From: RPQJ01 sp036277615
GTDB taxonomy: Bacteria; Pseudomonadota; Gammaproteobacteria; Steroidobacterales; Steroidobacteraceae
DNA: 6,166 nt
Direction of reading: 5' to 3'
Assembly: GCA_036277615.1 (NCBI GenBank)
Contig: DASUMQ010000332.1
Span: 1 to 6,166 of the forward strand
Both the position numbers and the translations under genes were made by a program. Positions 1 through 4,896 of this stretch are shown one piece after another (within the stretch, counting starts at the first letter, position 1; each line of letters opens with the position of its first letter). Under the pieces are notes generated by a model. That model saw nothing but the letters and a program-made list of their open reading frames with translations. It was not told the origin of the DNA and did not search any database.

Positions 1-1148
1 TGAGCCGCAGCCAGGCGGAGAAGGTGCCGGCCGACTGGATCCGGCGCCAGACGGTCAGGAATGCGGAGCGCTACGTCACGAGCGAGCTCAAGTCGTTCGA
101 GGACAAGGTACTGGGGGCGCGTGACCGGGCGCTCGCGCGCGAACGCGAGCTGTACGAAGGCCTGCTCGACACGCTCACCGATGCGTTACCCGCCCTGCAG
201 GAGGCCGCAGCCTCTCTCGCCGCACTCGACGTGCTCGCGAACCTGGCCGAGCGTGCGACGGCGCTGCGGCTGGTGCGACCCGTACTCACGGACGAGTCGT
301 GCATCGAAATCCGCGGTGGCCGGCACCTCGTCGTCGAACAGAACCTCGACGGTCCGTTCGTGCCGAACGACCTCGACCTGAACGACCACCGGCGCATGCT
401 GGTCGTGACCGGCCCCAACATGGGCGGCAAGTCGACCTACATGCGCCAGGCGGCACTGATCGTGATCCTCGCCGGCATCGGCAGCTACGTTCCGGCCGAC
501 TCGGCGCGGATCGGCCCGGTGGATCGCGTGTTCACGCGAATCGGCGCGGCGGACGATCTGGCCGGGGGCCGTTCCACGTTCATGGTCGAGATGACCGAAG
601 CCGCGAACATCCTGAACAATGCAACGCGCGACAGCCTGGTGCTCATGGATGAAATCGGCCGCGGCACGAGCACGTTCGACGGGCTCTCGCTCGCGTGGGC
701 ATGCGCGCGCCAGCTCGGTCGCGAGATCGGCGCGTTCACGCTGTTCGCGACGCACTACTTCGAACTGACCGCGCTGGCCGAGGAACTGCCGGCTTGCGCC
801 AACGTGCACCTCGACGCGACCGAGCACGGCGATCAACTCGTGTTTCTGCACGCGGTCAAGGAAGGTCCGGCGAACCAGAGCTACGGGTTGCAGGTCGCAC
901 GCCTGGCGGGGGTACCGCGCACGGTGATCACCGAGGCACGACGTTACCTGCAGGAACTCGAGCGTCGCGAACACGCGACCCGGCCGCCGACGCCGCAACA
1001 GGAACTGCCGCTCGTGCCGCCGCGAAACGAGGCCGAGTCGGCGCTGCGCCGCATGCTCGAGGGGGTCGACCCGGAATCACTGAGCCCGCGTGCCGCGCTC
1101 GACGTGCTCTTTCGCCTGAAGGAACTGCTGGACGACGGAAAACCCTGA
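1..1148 (+). CDS. mutS: DNA mismatch repair protein MutS, C-terminal part (5' end outside window)
   Basis: MutS binds base mismatches and small loops in DNA as an ATP-dependent clamp and recruits MutL in post-replicative mismatch repair. The reading frame is open from the left edge (first full codon at base 3, reading SRSQAEKVPADW, the family's clamp/lever junction), so the GTG at 24 is internal and not the start. About 381 residues of a protein usually near 850 are visible. Seen in order: the end of the lever/clamp helices with LKSFEDKVLGARDRALARE; the Walker A loop GPNMGGKST at bases 411-437; the ABC-type signature region GGRSTFMVEM; Walker B LVLMDEIGRGTSTFDG with its Asp at 648-650; the ATHYFEL histidine loop; and a C-terminal SPRAALDVLFRLKELL helix that in the family mediates dimer/tetramer formation. 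It ends at TGA 1146-1148, followed by the bidirectional hairpin shared with the convergent RRM gene. No frameshift or missing catalytic residue was seen. Confidence 0.97.
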   Translation, partial: SRSQAEKVPADWIRRQTVRNAERYVTSELKSFEDKVLGARDRALARERELYEGLLDTLTDALPALQEAAASLAALDVLANLAERATALRLVRPVLTDESCIEIRGGRHLVVEQNLDGPFVPNDLDLNDHRRMLVVTGPNMGGKSTYMRQAALIVILAGIGSYVPADSARIGPVDRVFTRIGAADDLAGGRSTFMVEMTEAANILNNATRDSLVLMDEIGRGTSTFDGLSLAWACARQLGREIGAFTLFATHYFELTALAEELPACANVHLDATEHGDQLVFLHAVKEGPANQSYGLQVARLAGVPRTVITEARRYLQELERREHATRPPTPQQELPLVPPRNEAESALRRMLEGVDPESLSPRAALDVLFRLKELLDDGKP

Positions 1149-1183
1149 TCGTCCGTGCGCGCGTGGATCGGCGCACCTCAAAA

Positions 1184-1210
1184 GCAAGGCGGCCCCGAAG
1201 GGCCGCCTGC
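1184..1210. terminator. Shared bidirectional intrinsic terminator between mutS and the RRM gene
   Basis: A perfect 9-bp stem, AGGCGGCCC (1187-1195) and GGGCCGCCT (1200-1208), closes a CGAA loop, and two further pairs are possible around a bulged A. On the minus strand it lies 15 bases after the RRM stop and is followed by a TTTTGAG tail; on the plus strand it follows the mutS stop by about 36 bases and is followed by ATTTCATT. The T run is better on the minus strand, so it should end the RRM transcript efficiently and mutS less well. Confidence 0.85.
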
Positions 1211-1224
1211 ATTTCATTCGCTGA

Positions 1225-1491
1225 TTACCAGCGACGCGGGCGCTCGGTCTTGGCCTGCGCTTCGTTCACCTTGAGCGCACGTCCGTCCATCTGGAACCCG
1301 TTGAGGTTCTGGATGGCGCGGGCGGCCTCGGAGTTCGACGTCATCTCGACGAAGCCGAAACCACGGGGACGGCCGGTGTCGCGATCGTTGATCAGCGCGA
1401 CGGAATCGACGGTGCCGTGGGCGGCGAACAGGGAGCGGACGGCGTTCTCGTCAGCGGAGAACGGCAGGTTGCCAACGTAAATCTTGCTCAT
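1225..1491 (-). CDS. Small single-RRM RNA-binding protein (cold-shock-associated type)
   Basis: An 88-residue protein made of one RNA recognition motif, which binds single-stranded RNA through a beta-sheet face. RNP2 is IYVGNL (residues 4-9) and RNP1 is RGFGFVEM (43-50), each with the aromatic residues that stack on RNA bases; a short basic tail, KTERPRRW, follows. The start is ATG at 1491-1489, giving the MSKIYVGNL beginning typical of the family. The frame stays open 42 codons further upstream, but that extension is arginine/cysteine-rich and unlike any RRM protein, so it is rejected. A weak GAGAG (1506-1502) lies 10 bases before the ATG with an AT-rich ATTTTTCAA stretch between, in an otherwise GC-rich leader. 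Relatives in bacteria and cyanobacteria are often cold-induced; that role here is inference. It is cytoplasmic, convergent with mutS and divergent from infA. Confidence 0.93.
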   Translation of the reverse strand: MSKIYVGNLPFSADENAVRSLFAAHGTVDSVALINDRDTGRPRGFGFVEMTSNSEAARAIQNLNGFQMDGRALKVNEAQAKTERPRRW

Positions 1492-1740
1492 TTGAAAAAT
1501 ACTCTCGGTCGGGGCCGGTTCGTCGTGCCTTGCACAGGCGTGGCGACGTCGAGGCCCGGGGAAACAAGGCATGAGGCAGCGCGACTGAACTCCGGTGCAG
1601 TGAGCACCGGCGATCACAGACGCGTGGCAACGGTGCCACGTGGATCGGAAACTCTTCAGGCTTAGCGCGCGGGCCCGCAGGATGCGCCGATCTGGCGCGG
1701 GGACCGAAACAGAAAGTAGAAGGGAGACTACCCGCAGCGG
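1492..1740 (-). promoter_or_regulatory. Long hairpin-rich 5' leader of the RRM gene
   Basis: The region upstream of the RRM start codon has no gene. It contains two perfect hairpins: CGTGGCA/TGCCACG (1623-1629 and 1634-1640, four-base loop) and CCGGTGC/GCACCGG (1592-1598 and 1604-1610, five-base loop), plus a small GCCT/AGGC hairpin (1527-1539). The last ten bases before the ATG are AT-rich. A transcript from the -10-like site near 1741-1746 would carry a leader of about 245 bases. Long structured leaders are known for cold-shock genes such as cspA; I infer similar post-transcriptional control but recognise no named RNA family. The far end of the gap (1747-1934) belongs to infA. Confidence 0.4.
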
Positions 1741-1746
1741 ACTATA
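1741..1746 (-). promoter_or_regulatory. Possible -10 element for the RRM gene
   Basis: On the minus strand this reads TATAGT, five of six matches to the sigma-70 -10 consensus, preceded by TGTGCG. The sequence 17 bases upstream (TCACGG) is a poor -35. It is the best -10-like hexamer I found in the gap on this strand. Confidence 0.3.
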
Positions 1747-1775
1747 CGCACATTCGGGTCCGCCCGTGAGCTTAT

Positions 1776-1804
1776 TTGCACGACGCCGTCACGAATGCTG
1801 TATG
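1776..1804 (+). promoter_or_regulatory. Possible sigma-70 promoter for infA
   Basis: TTGCAC (1776-1781) is a fair -35 (four of six), followed after 17 bases by TGTATG (1799-1804), with TATGGT two bases further on as an alternative -10. Transcription would start near 1811, leaving an infA leader of about 125 bases that contains a small GCTCC/GGAGC hairpin at 1850-1862. Confidence 0.35.
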
Positions 1805-1924
1805 GTGTCGCCGCCGTTAGACCGTCATCTGCTGACGCACCGCGCCGACGCTCCCCCGGAGCCCCCTCGGCCCCAGCGCTCCGTTCATCTTCGTGTCGCC
1901 GGCAAACCTCTACCGTCCATTGAC

Positions 1925-1931
1925 GAGGTGA
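1925..1931 (+). promoter_or_regulatory. Ribosome binding site that fixes the TTG start of infA
   Basis: GAGGTGA lies just before the TTG at 1935-1937, with AGGTGA ending three bases before it. No in-frame ATG or GTG gives a plausible IF-1 beginning, while translation from the TTG gives the expected (M)AKEEL. Confidence 0.7.
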
Positions 1932-1934
1932 AGC

Positions 1935-2207
1935 TTGGCCAAGGAAGAACTGATCGACATGCAGGGGACCGTGCACCAGGTGCTGCCGGACACGCGCTTT
2001 CTGGTGACGCTGGAGAACGGCGTCGAGGTCACGGCGTACCTCTCCGGCAAGATGCGCAAGCACCGGATCCGGATCCTGGCCGGTGACAAGGTGACGCTCG
2101 AGATGTCGCCGTACGACCTCACCAAGGGTCGCATCAACTTTCGCCACAAGGACGAGCGCGCGGCGCCGCCGCCCGGCGCGCGGCAGAATTTCTTCCGCCG
2201 CCGCTGA
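1935..2207 (+). CDS. infA: Translation initiation factor IF-1, long form with basic C-terminal tail
   Basis: IF-1 is a small OB-fold protein that occupies the A site of the 30S subunit during initiation and cooperates with IF-2 and IF-3. The 90 residues begin with TTG (read as Met), then AKEELIDMQGTV, matching the family start. Residues 5-70 form the OB fold, with SGKMRKHRIRILAGDKVTLE and SPYDLTKGRINFRHK as the conserved RNA-binding strands. Standard IF-1 is about 72 residues and ends near INFR/IVFR; here about 18 residues follow, rich in Pro, Ala and Arg and ending FFRRR. Extended forms of this kind occur as a second infA copy in betaproteobacteria, so a standard 72-residue copy may exist elsewhere in the genome (inference). 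It is divergent from the RRM gene and convergent with the secreted-protein gene, from which it is separated by a hairpin. Confidence 0.95.
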   Translation: MAKEELIDMQGTVHQVLPDTRFLVTLENGVEVTAYLSGKMRKHRIRILAGDKVTLEMSPYDLTKGRINFRHKDERAAPPPGARQNFFRRR

Positions 2208-2212
2208 ACGAT

Positions 2213-2236
2213 CCCCTCCCGCACACGCGGGAGAGG
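2213..2236. terminator. Hairpin between convergent infA and secreted-protein genes
   Basis: CTCCCGC (2216-2222) and GCGGGAG (2227-2233) form a perfect 7-bp stem with an ACAC loop, extendable by CC/GG around a bulged A. It starts within ten bases of the infA stop. There is no T run on either side, so it may be a weak or factor-assisted terminator, or an RNA 3'-end protector. Confidence 0.45.
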
Positions 2237-2250
2237 ATGAGTCCCCGCAC

Positions 2251-3660
2251 CTAAGGGGCCGTCGAATCGCCCTGGCACTGCTCCAGCCAGTTGCGCCCGT
2301 ACGGATAGGCCGCGATCACAGGCAGCGCGTCGAGCCAGCTCTGGCCGGTCCAGCTGACCTTCACGCGGTGGTTCCAGAACAGGTACGAGTTCACGCAGAC
2401 GCCGCTCGCACGGGGCGCCCCTGTGTCGAACTCCCCGAACGTGCCGCGCACGGCGAAGTTGAACACCTGGTCCATGTTGAAACCGCGGATGCCGTACGAG
2501 TTGTTCTGCGCGCTGTTCGAGCGGCAGCCCTTGTGCCGCACCAGCACCTGATAGACGGCGTCCTTCCCGTCGAACAGTGACCTGTTGTCGGGCAGCAGGT
2601 CCGGGCCCGACATGCACCCGCGATTGCCCGGGATCGCCGAGATCGCTCTCGAGACGTCGTTGAGGTATTGCTGCCCGCCCTTGAGGAAATTCAGGAACAC
2701 GAGGCAGCGGCTGTTCGAGAACGCATTGCCGCACTGGGCGACCATGTCCACCAGAGCGTCACGCCACCTGGCCGCGGTGTACGTGCCGCCGGCCGAGACG
2801 TCCTGCGAGTACTCGCCGTTGAAGCCGAGCGCCGACTCCTGCAGCACGAAGCCCTCGACGCGCGGATTTGCGTCGTAGCGCGTCCCGGCCGCCTTCATCA
2901 TGCGCACGTACGCGTCCTTGACCACCGGCTCCCACATGAAGCAGGTCTCGGCGCGGTGACCGTCGGCGTTCGGCGCCGAGTAACGCGCCTGCAGGTGGGC
3001 CGGGCACGGGTTGCGCACGGGGCTCGCGTTGAAACTCTTGTACTCGACGAAGATCCAGAGCTGGCACTGCGGATTGTGCGAGCCGGCGATGGCACGCAAC
3101 ACCTGGTCGAACGAGCTGAAATCGTAGACGCCGGGCGACGGCTCGACCTCGTTCCAGGTCCGACGCCAGATCACGCCCTTCACGCCGGACTGACCGCAGA
3201 GCATCGCGACGTCCGCCGGCGTGTCCTCGTAGCGCGTCGCAAAGTAGTGGCCATAGTTGGCCTTGCGGGTCGTGGACGGCGATTCGGTCTTGGTGTCCGT
3301 CTCCGTCGGCGCCGTACCCACCCGGATCGTGAACGGCGGCAATGTACGCCAGTAGGTGCCGTCGGTGACGCGGATCGTCACGTCCGCATATGACCCAACG
3401 TCGTCGGCGCGGGGCGTGCCGCGCAAACGGCCCGTGGTCGTGTCGAACGTCGTCCACGACGGCTGGTTGCGGACGATGAACCGAAGGCTGCTGCCATCCG
3501 CGTCCGTCGCCTGCGGCTGGAATGCATAGGATTCCCCGATCGCCACGCTGGTATCCGGTGTGCCCCGGATCTTCGGCGCCACCGCGGCCTGCGCCGAGGT
3601 CGCGACCAACGCGAGCGTGCCCAGCAACATCGCCCCCAAAACCGTCTTCGTCTGCTTCAC
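2251..3660 (-). CDS. Secreted protein: Ig-like (PIG-type) domain plus glycoside-hydrolase-like barrel
   Basis: A 469-residue exported protein of unproven function. I choose GTG at 3660-3658 because GGAG lies six bases before it and it begins a good Sec signal peptide: KQTK, a hydrophobic core (GAMLLGTLALVA), and an AxA site TSAQA, with cleavage after about residue 25. The in-frame ATG at 3801 would add 47 residues lying inside the riboswitch leader. Residues 29-114 look like a PIG/cadherin-type Ig fold (GESYAFQPQATDADG, TGRLRGTP, ADVTIRVTDG). A Thr/Ser-rich linker follows (116-133). Residues 134-463 resemble a clan GH-A beta/alpha barrel: WNEVEPSPGVYDF (169-181), LWIFVEYKSF, GFVLQESALG with Glu275 as a possible acid/base, and late strands around FGEFD and NSYLFWNH. 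The catalytic residues are guesses; a non-catalytic carbohydrate-binding role is possible. There are ten cysteines after the signal, suggesting disulfides. A c-di-GMP riboswitch precedes it, which suggests a surface, biofilm-matrix or polysaccharide-related job. Confidence 0.85.
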   Translation of the reverse strand: MKQTKTVLGAMLLGTLALVATSAQAAVAPKIRGTPDTSVAIGESYAFQPQATDADGSSLRFIVRNQPSWTTFDTTTGRLRGTPRADDVGSYADVTIRVTDGTYWRTLPPFTIRVGTAPTETDTKTESPSTTRKANYGHYFATRYEDTPADVAMLCGQSGVKGVIWRRTWNEVEPSPGVYDFSSFDQVLRAIAGSHNPQCQLWIFVEYKSFNASPVRNPCPAHLQARYSAPNADGHRAETCFMWEPVVKDAYVRMMKAAGTRYDANPRVEGFVLQESALGFNGEYSQDVSAGGTYTAARWRDALVDMVAQCGNAFSNSRCLVFLNFLKGGQQYLNDVSRAISAIPGNRGCMSGPDLLPDNRSLFDGKDAVYQVLVRHKGCRSNSAQNNSYGIRGFNMDQVFNFAVRGTFGEFDTGAPRASGVCVNSYLFWNHRVKVSWTGQSWLDALPVIAAYPYGRNWLEQCQGDSTAP

Positions 3661-3719
3661 GTCTGTCTCCGGAACCGTTGTCGATCCAACGACGAACCGG
3701 TCCGCGGAGCGCGGGAGAC
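3661..3719 (-). promoter_or_regulatory. Shine-Dalgarno region with alternative sequestering pairings (riboswitch expression platform)
   Basis: The Shine-Dalgarno GGAG (3670-3667) can pair in two exclusive ways with upstream leader sequence: GTCTCC (3719-3714) is a perfect complement of GGAGAC (3670-3665), and CTCCG (3709-3705) is a perfect complement of CGGAG (3671-3667). The second pairing can enclose an inner hairpin, CGTTG/CAACG (3691-3687 and 3680-3676). Further toward the aptamer, at about 3743-3774, a GCGACGGCG arm can fold with CGCCGATCGC. No T run follows any hairpin, so translational control is more likely than termination. These pairings were found by eye, without energy calculation. 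Confidence 0.45.
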
Positions 3720-3787
3720 GAGGCACGAGCACGGAGCTGCCGGGCGCGATCGGCGCAGGAACGCCGTCGCCGCGAATCACGAGGTGG

Positions 3788-3882
3788 TGCCACCCCGGCA
3801 ACCCCGCTGTCGTGGACCTCGAAGGCCGTTAGACCGGTGGCTTTGCGTCCCCGCCTTTCGACGGGTTTGCGTTTGTCGTACG
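3788..3882 (-). promoter_or_regulatory. Cyclic di-GMP-I (GEMM-I) riboswitch aptamer
   Basis: Read on the minus strand, the core follows the Vibrio Vc2 aptamer segment by segment: GCAAACC (3870-3864), a stem CCCGTC/GGCGGG (3865-3860 and 3855-3850) capped by a GAAA tetraloop (3859-3856), GACGCAAAGCC (3849-3839), CCGGTCTAA (3837-3829) where Vc2 has CCGGCCUAA, a second hairpin GGCCT/AGGTC, and AGCGGGGTTGCCGG (3808-3795) where Vc2 has AGCGGGGUUACCGA. By my alignment the three ligand-contacting bases of Vc2 (G20, A47, C92) are kept at 3870, 3843 and 3798. The aptamer sits about 130 bases before the GTG of the secreted-protein gene, on the same strand, so that gene is the obvious target. The 5' segment (ACGACAAACG) is less like the consensus than the rest. 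Whether c-di-GMP turns the gene on or off cannot be read from the sequence. Confidence 0.9.
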
Positions 3883-3885
3883 CGC

Positions 3886-3937
3886 GCAGTTTTCGCATCG
3901 ACGACGGGTGCCGCAACTGTCAAATCGCGAAAACAGC
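3886..3937. repeat. Near-perfect 11-bp inverted repeat flanking the riboswitch promoter
   Basis: GCAGTTTTCGC (3886-3896) and GCGAAAACAGC (3927-3937) are inverted copies with 10 of 11 matches and a 30-base spacer. The spacer contains the TTGACA -35 on the minus strand, and the left arm covers the expected start point. The arrangement fits a repressor or activator operator; a chance repeat cannot be excluded. Confidence 0.4.
3894..3923 (-). promoter_or_regulatory. Possible promoter of the riboswitch/secreted-protein transcript
   Basis: A perfect -35 TTGACA lies at 3923-3918. The -10 is poor: GATGCG (3899-3894) after an 18-base spacer matches only two positions. Initiation would fall near 3887, just before the aptamer, which is where a riboswitch transcript should start. 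The weak -10 suggests either activator dependence or that the true promoter lies elsewhere. Confidence 0.3.
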
Positions 3938-4053
3938 CAAGCGAACCATGGTCAATTGCAACCGGATCGGTGGAAACGAAGTGGCTGCGTCACGGCGCCC
4001 GGTTCGTGTCGGCCGAAATGAGACGCGCGAAGGGGCGTTTCGACCATCCACAC

Positions 4054-4171
4054 CGCGCCGCGCAAGTGCGACGCTTGCTGCTACCGATGCGCGGCGCGCT
4101 CAAGAACTCTTGACTCCCTGAAGGGCGAACAGCCCTTGCACTCACGGGGAGCTTCGGCTCCCCTTTTTTTT
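4054..4171 (+). ncRNA. Candidate small structured RNA ending in a strong terminator
   Basis: Four hairpins follow one another on the plus strand: a perfect 11-bp stem CGCGCCGCGCA/TGCGCGGCGCG (4054-4064 and 4088-4098) around a 23-base loop; CAAG/CTTG (4101-4112); AAGGGC/GCCCTT (4121-4126 and 4132-4137); and the terminator GGGGAGC/GCTCCCC with eight Ts. No plus-strand protein gene lies upstream that would need this terminator; the plus-strand frames here lack recognisable protein character or a ribosome binding site. I found no convincing promoter, so the 5' end is unknown; the interval 3938-4053 shows nothing else I can support. I do not recognise a known RNA family. It could instead be the remnant 3' end of a lost gene. 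Confidence 0.4.
4146..4171 (+). terminator. Strong intrinsic terminator, plus strand, with no obvious gene before it
   Basis: GGGGAGC (4146-4152), a TTCG tetraloop and GCTCCCC (4157-4163) form a perfect 7-bp stem followed directly by eight Ts (4164-4171). The opposite strand has As before the hairpin and no T run after it, so it would not terminate the minus-strand aspS/hydrolase transcript. Confidence 0.92.
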
Positions 4172-4225
4172 CCTTGATCGCGCGACCGACTCGATCTGCG
4201 GGCGACGTGACCACCCCGCGTCGGG

Positions 4226-4888
4226 CTACGGTGTCGGTCGCTCAAACCGCCCGTGGCGCAGGAAGTGGGCAACCTGCTCCGCCACATCGGTCGCGAACAG
4301 CATGCCGATGTGGCTGTGCGGCAGCACGAGGTGGTCGGTGAGGCCCGGGATCACGGTTTCGGCGACTGCGACCGTGCCGTCGTTGTCCTCGTCGAAGTGC
4401 GCGAAGAACTGCCCGATGCCGACGCGGCGCGAGCCGGCGATCGCGCCGAGCGTGCGTGACCCGTCGCCGCCGGTCCAGCACCGATCGCAGCCCTCGGCGA
4501 GCTCGTGGAGCACGTGCGGGCCGAGCAACGATCGCAGCATCGCGAACCGTACGGCGCCGTGCGCCGCGCGGCAACCGTTCAGCGGCGATGCCATGACGAC
4601 CGTGTGACCCGGCACGTCGCGCAATCCCTGTTCGAGCGCGCGGTAGGCAATCGCACCGCCGAGGCTGTGCCCGACCACGTGCACGCGTCGTGCGTCGCCG
4701 GCGCAGCGACGCGCGAACTCCGCGAGGTCGGCGCCGATCTCGACGGCATCGCCGTGCAGCGAGGGGTACGGGAAGACGTGAACGTCGAAGCCGTGACGCG
4801 CCTGCAACCGGTGCCGCAGCACACTGAACTCGTGGCCGATCATCCACAGGCCGTGCACGAGCACGACCGGTTCGCGTGTGTCCGGCAT
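4226..4888 (-). CDS. Alpha/beta hydrolase (serine esterase/lipase-like)
   Basis: A 220-residue protein with the alpha/beta-hydrolase layout: an early strand VVLVHGLWM (8-16) supplying the HG oxyanion region, the nucleophile elbow VVGHSLGGA with Ser75, an acid in DEDNDGTV (probably Asp170), and the histidine in LPHSHIGML (probably His193). The NDGTV/HIGM pattern resembles PGAP1-like and EstA-like lipases that act on acyl esters; the substrate is unknown. No signal peptide or membrane segment is visible, so it is probably cytoplasmic. The start is ATG 4888-4886, which overlaps the aspS stop. The frame is open up to 5350, but that part is the shadow of aspS and has no hydrolase sequence. It is co-transcribed with aspS and should be translated by coupling. 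No minus-strand terminator is evident after its stop. Confidence 0.9.
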   Translation of the reverse strand: MPDTREPVVLVHGLWMIGHEFSVLRHRLQARHGFDVHVFPYPSLHGDAVEIGADLAEFARRCAGDARRVHVVGHSLGGAIAYRALEQGLRDVPGHTVVMASPLNGCRAAHGAVRFAMLRSLLGPHVLHELAEGCDRCWTGGDGSRTLGAIAGSRRVGIGQFFAHFDEDNDGTVAVAETVIPGLTDHLVLPHSHIGMLFATDVAEQVAHFLRHGRFERPTP

Positions 4889-4896
4889 CACTCCTT
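4886..4896 (-). promoter_or_regulatory. TGATG stop/start overlap with internal Shine-Dalgarno
   Basis: The aspS stop TGA (4890-4888) and the hydrolase ATG (4888-4886) share one base. AAGGAG (4896-4891), inside the last aspS codons, lies only two bases before the ATG, closer than usual, so re-initiation by ribosomes finishing aspS is the likely mode. Confidence 0.6.

Noticed and set aside
186..998. 270-residue open frame on the minus strand opposite mutS
   Set aside because: It is antisense to conserved MutS motifs with shadow-type composition and no recognisable domain.
1492..1617. 42-residue N-terminal extension of the RRM protein
   Set aside because: It resembles no RRM protein, while the internal ATG gives the canonical MSKIYVGNL beginning.
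1728..2147. 139-residue minus-strand open frame across infA
   Set aside because: It is antisense to the conserved IF-1 gene, with no motif.
3661..3801. 47-residue N-terminal extension of the secreted protein
   Set aside because: It would bury the signal peptide and overlap the riboswitch leader; the GTG at 3660 has a good Shine-Dalgarno and begins the signal peptide.
2759..3916. 385-residue minus-strand open frame overlapping the secreted-protein gene
   Set aside because: Very rich in Arg/Gly/Asp, in a shifted frame of a gene with a clear signal peptide and domains; it also runs through the riboswitch.
3522..4121. 199-residue plus-strand open frame ending shortly before the orphan terminator
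   Set aside because: It overlaps the signal-peptide region and the riboswitch on the other strand, is rich in Arg/Ser/Pro, and has no ribosome binding site or known motif. I considered it as the gene served by the terminator but the protein is not believable.
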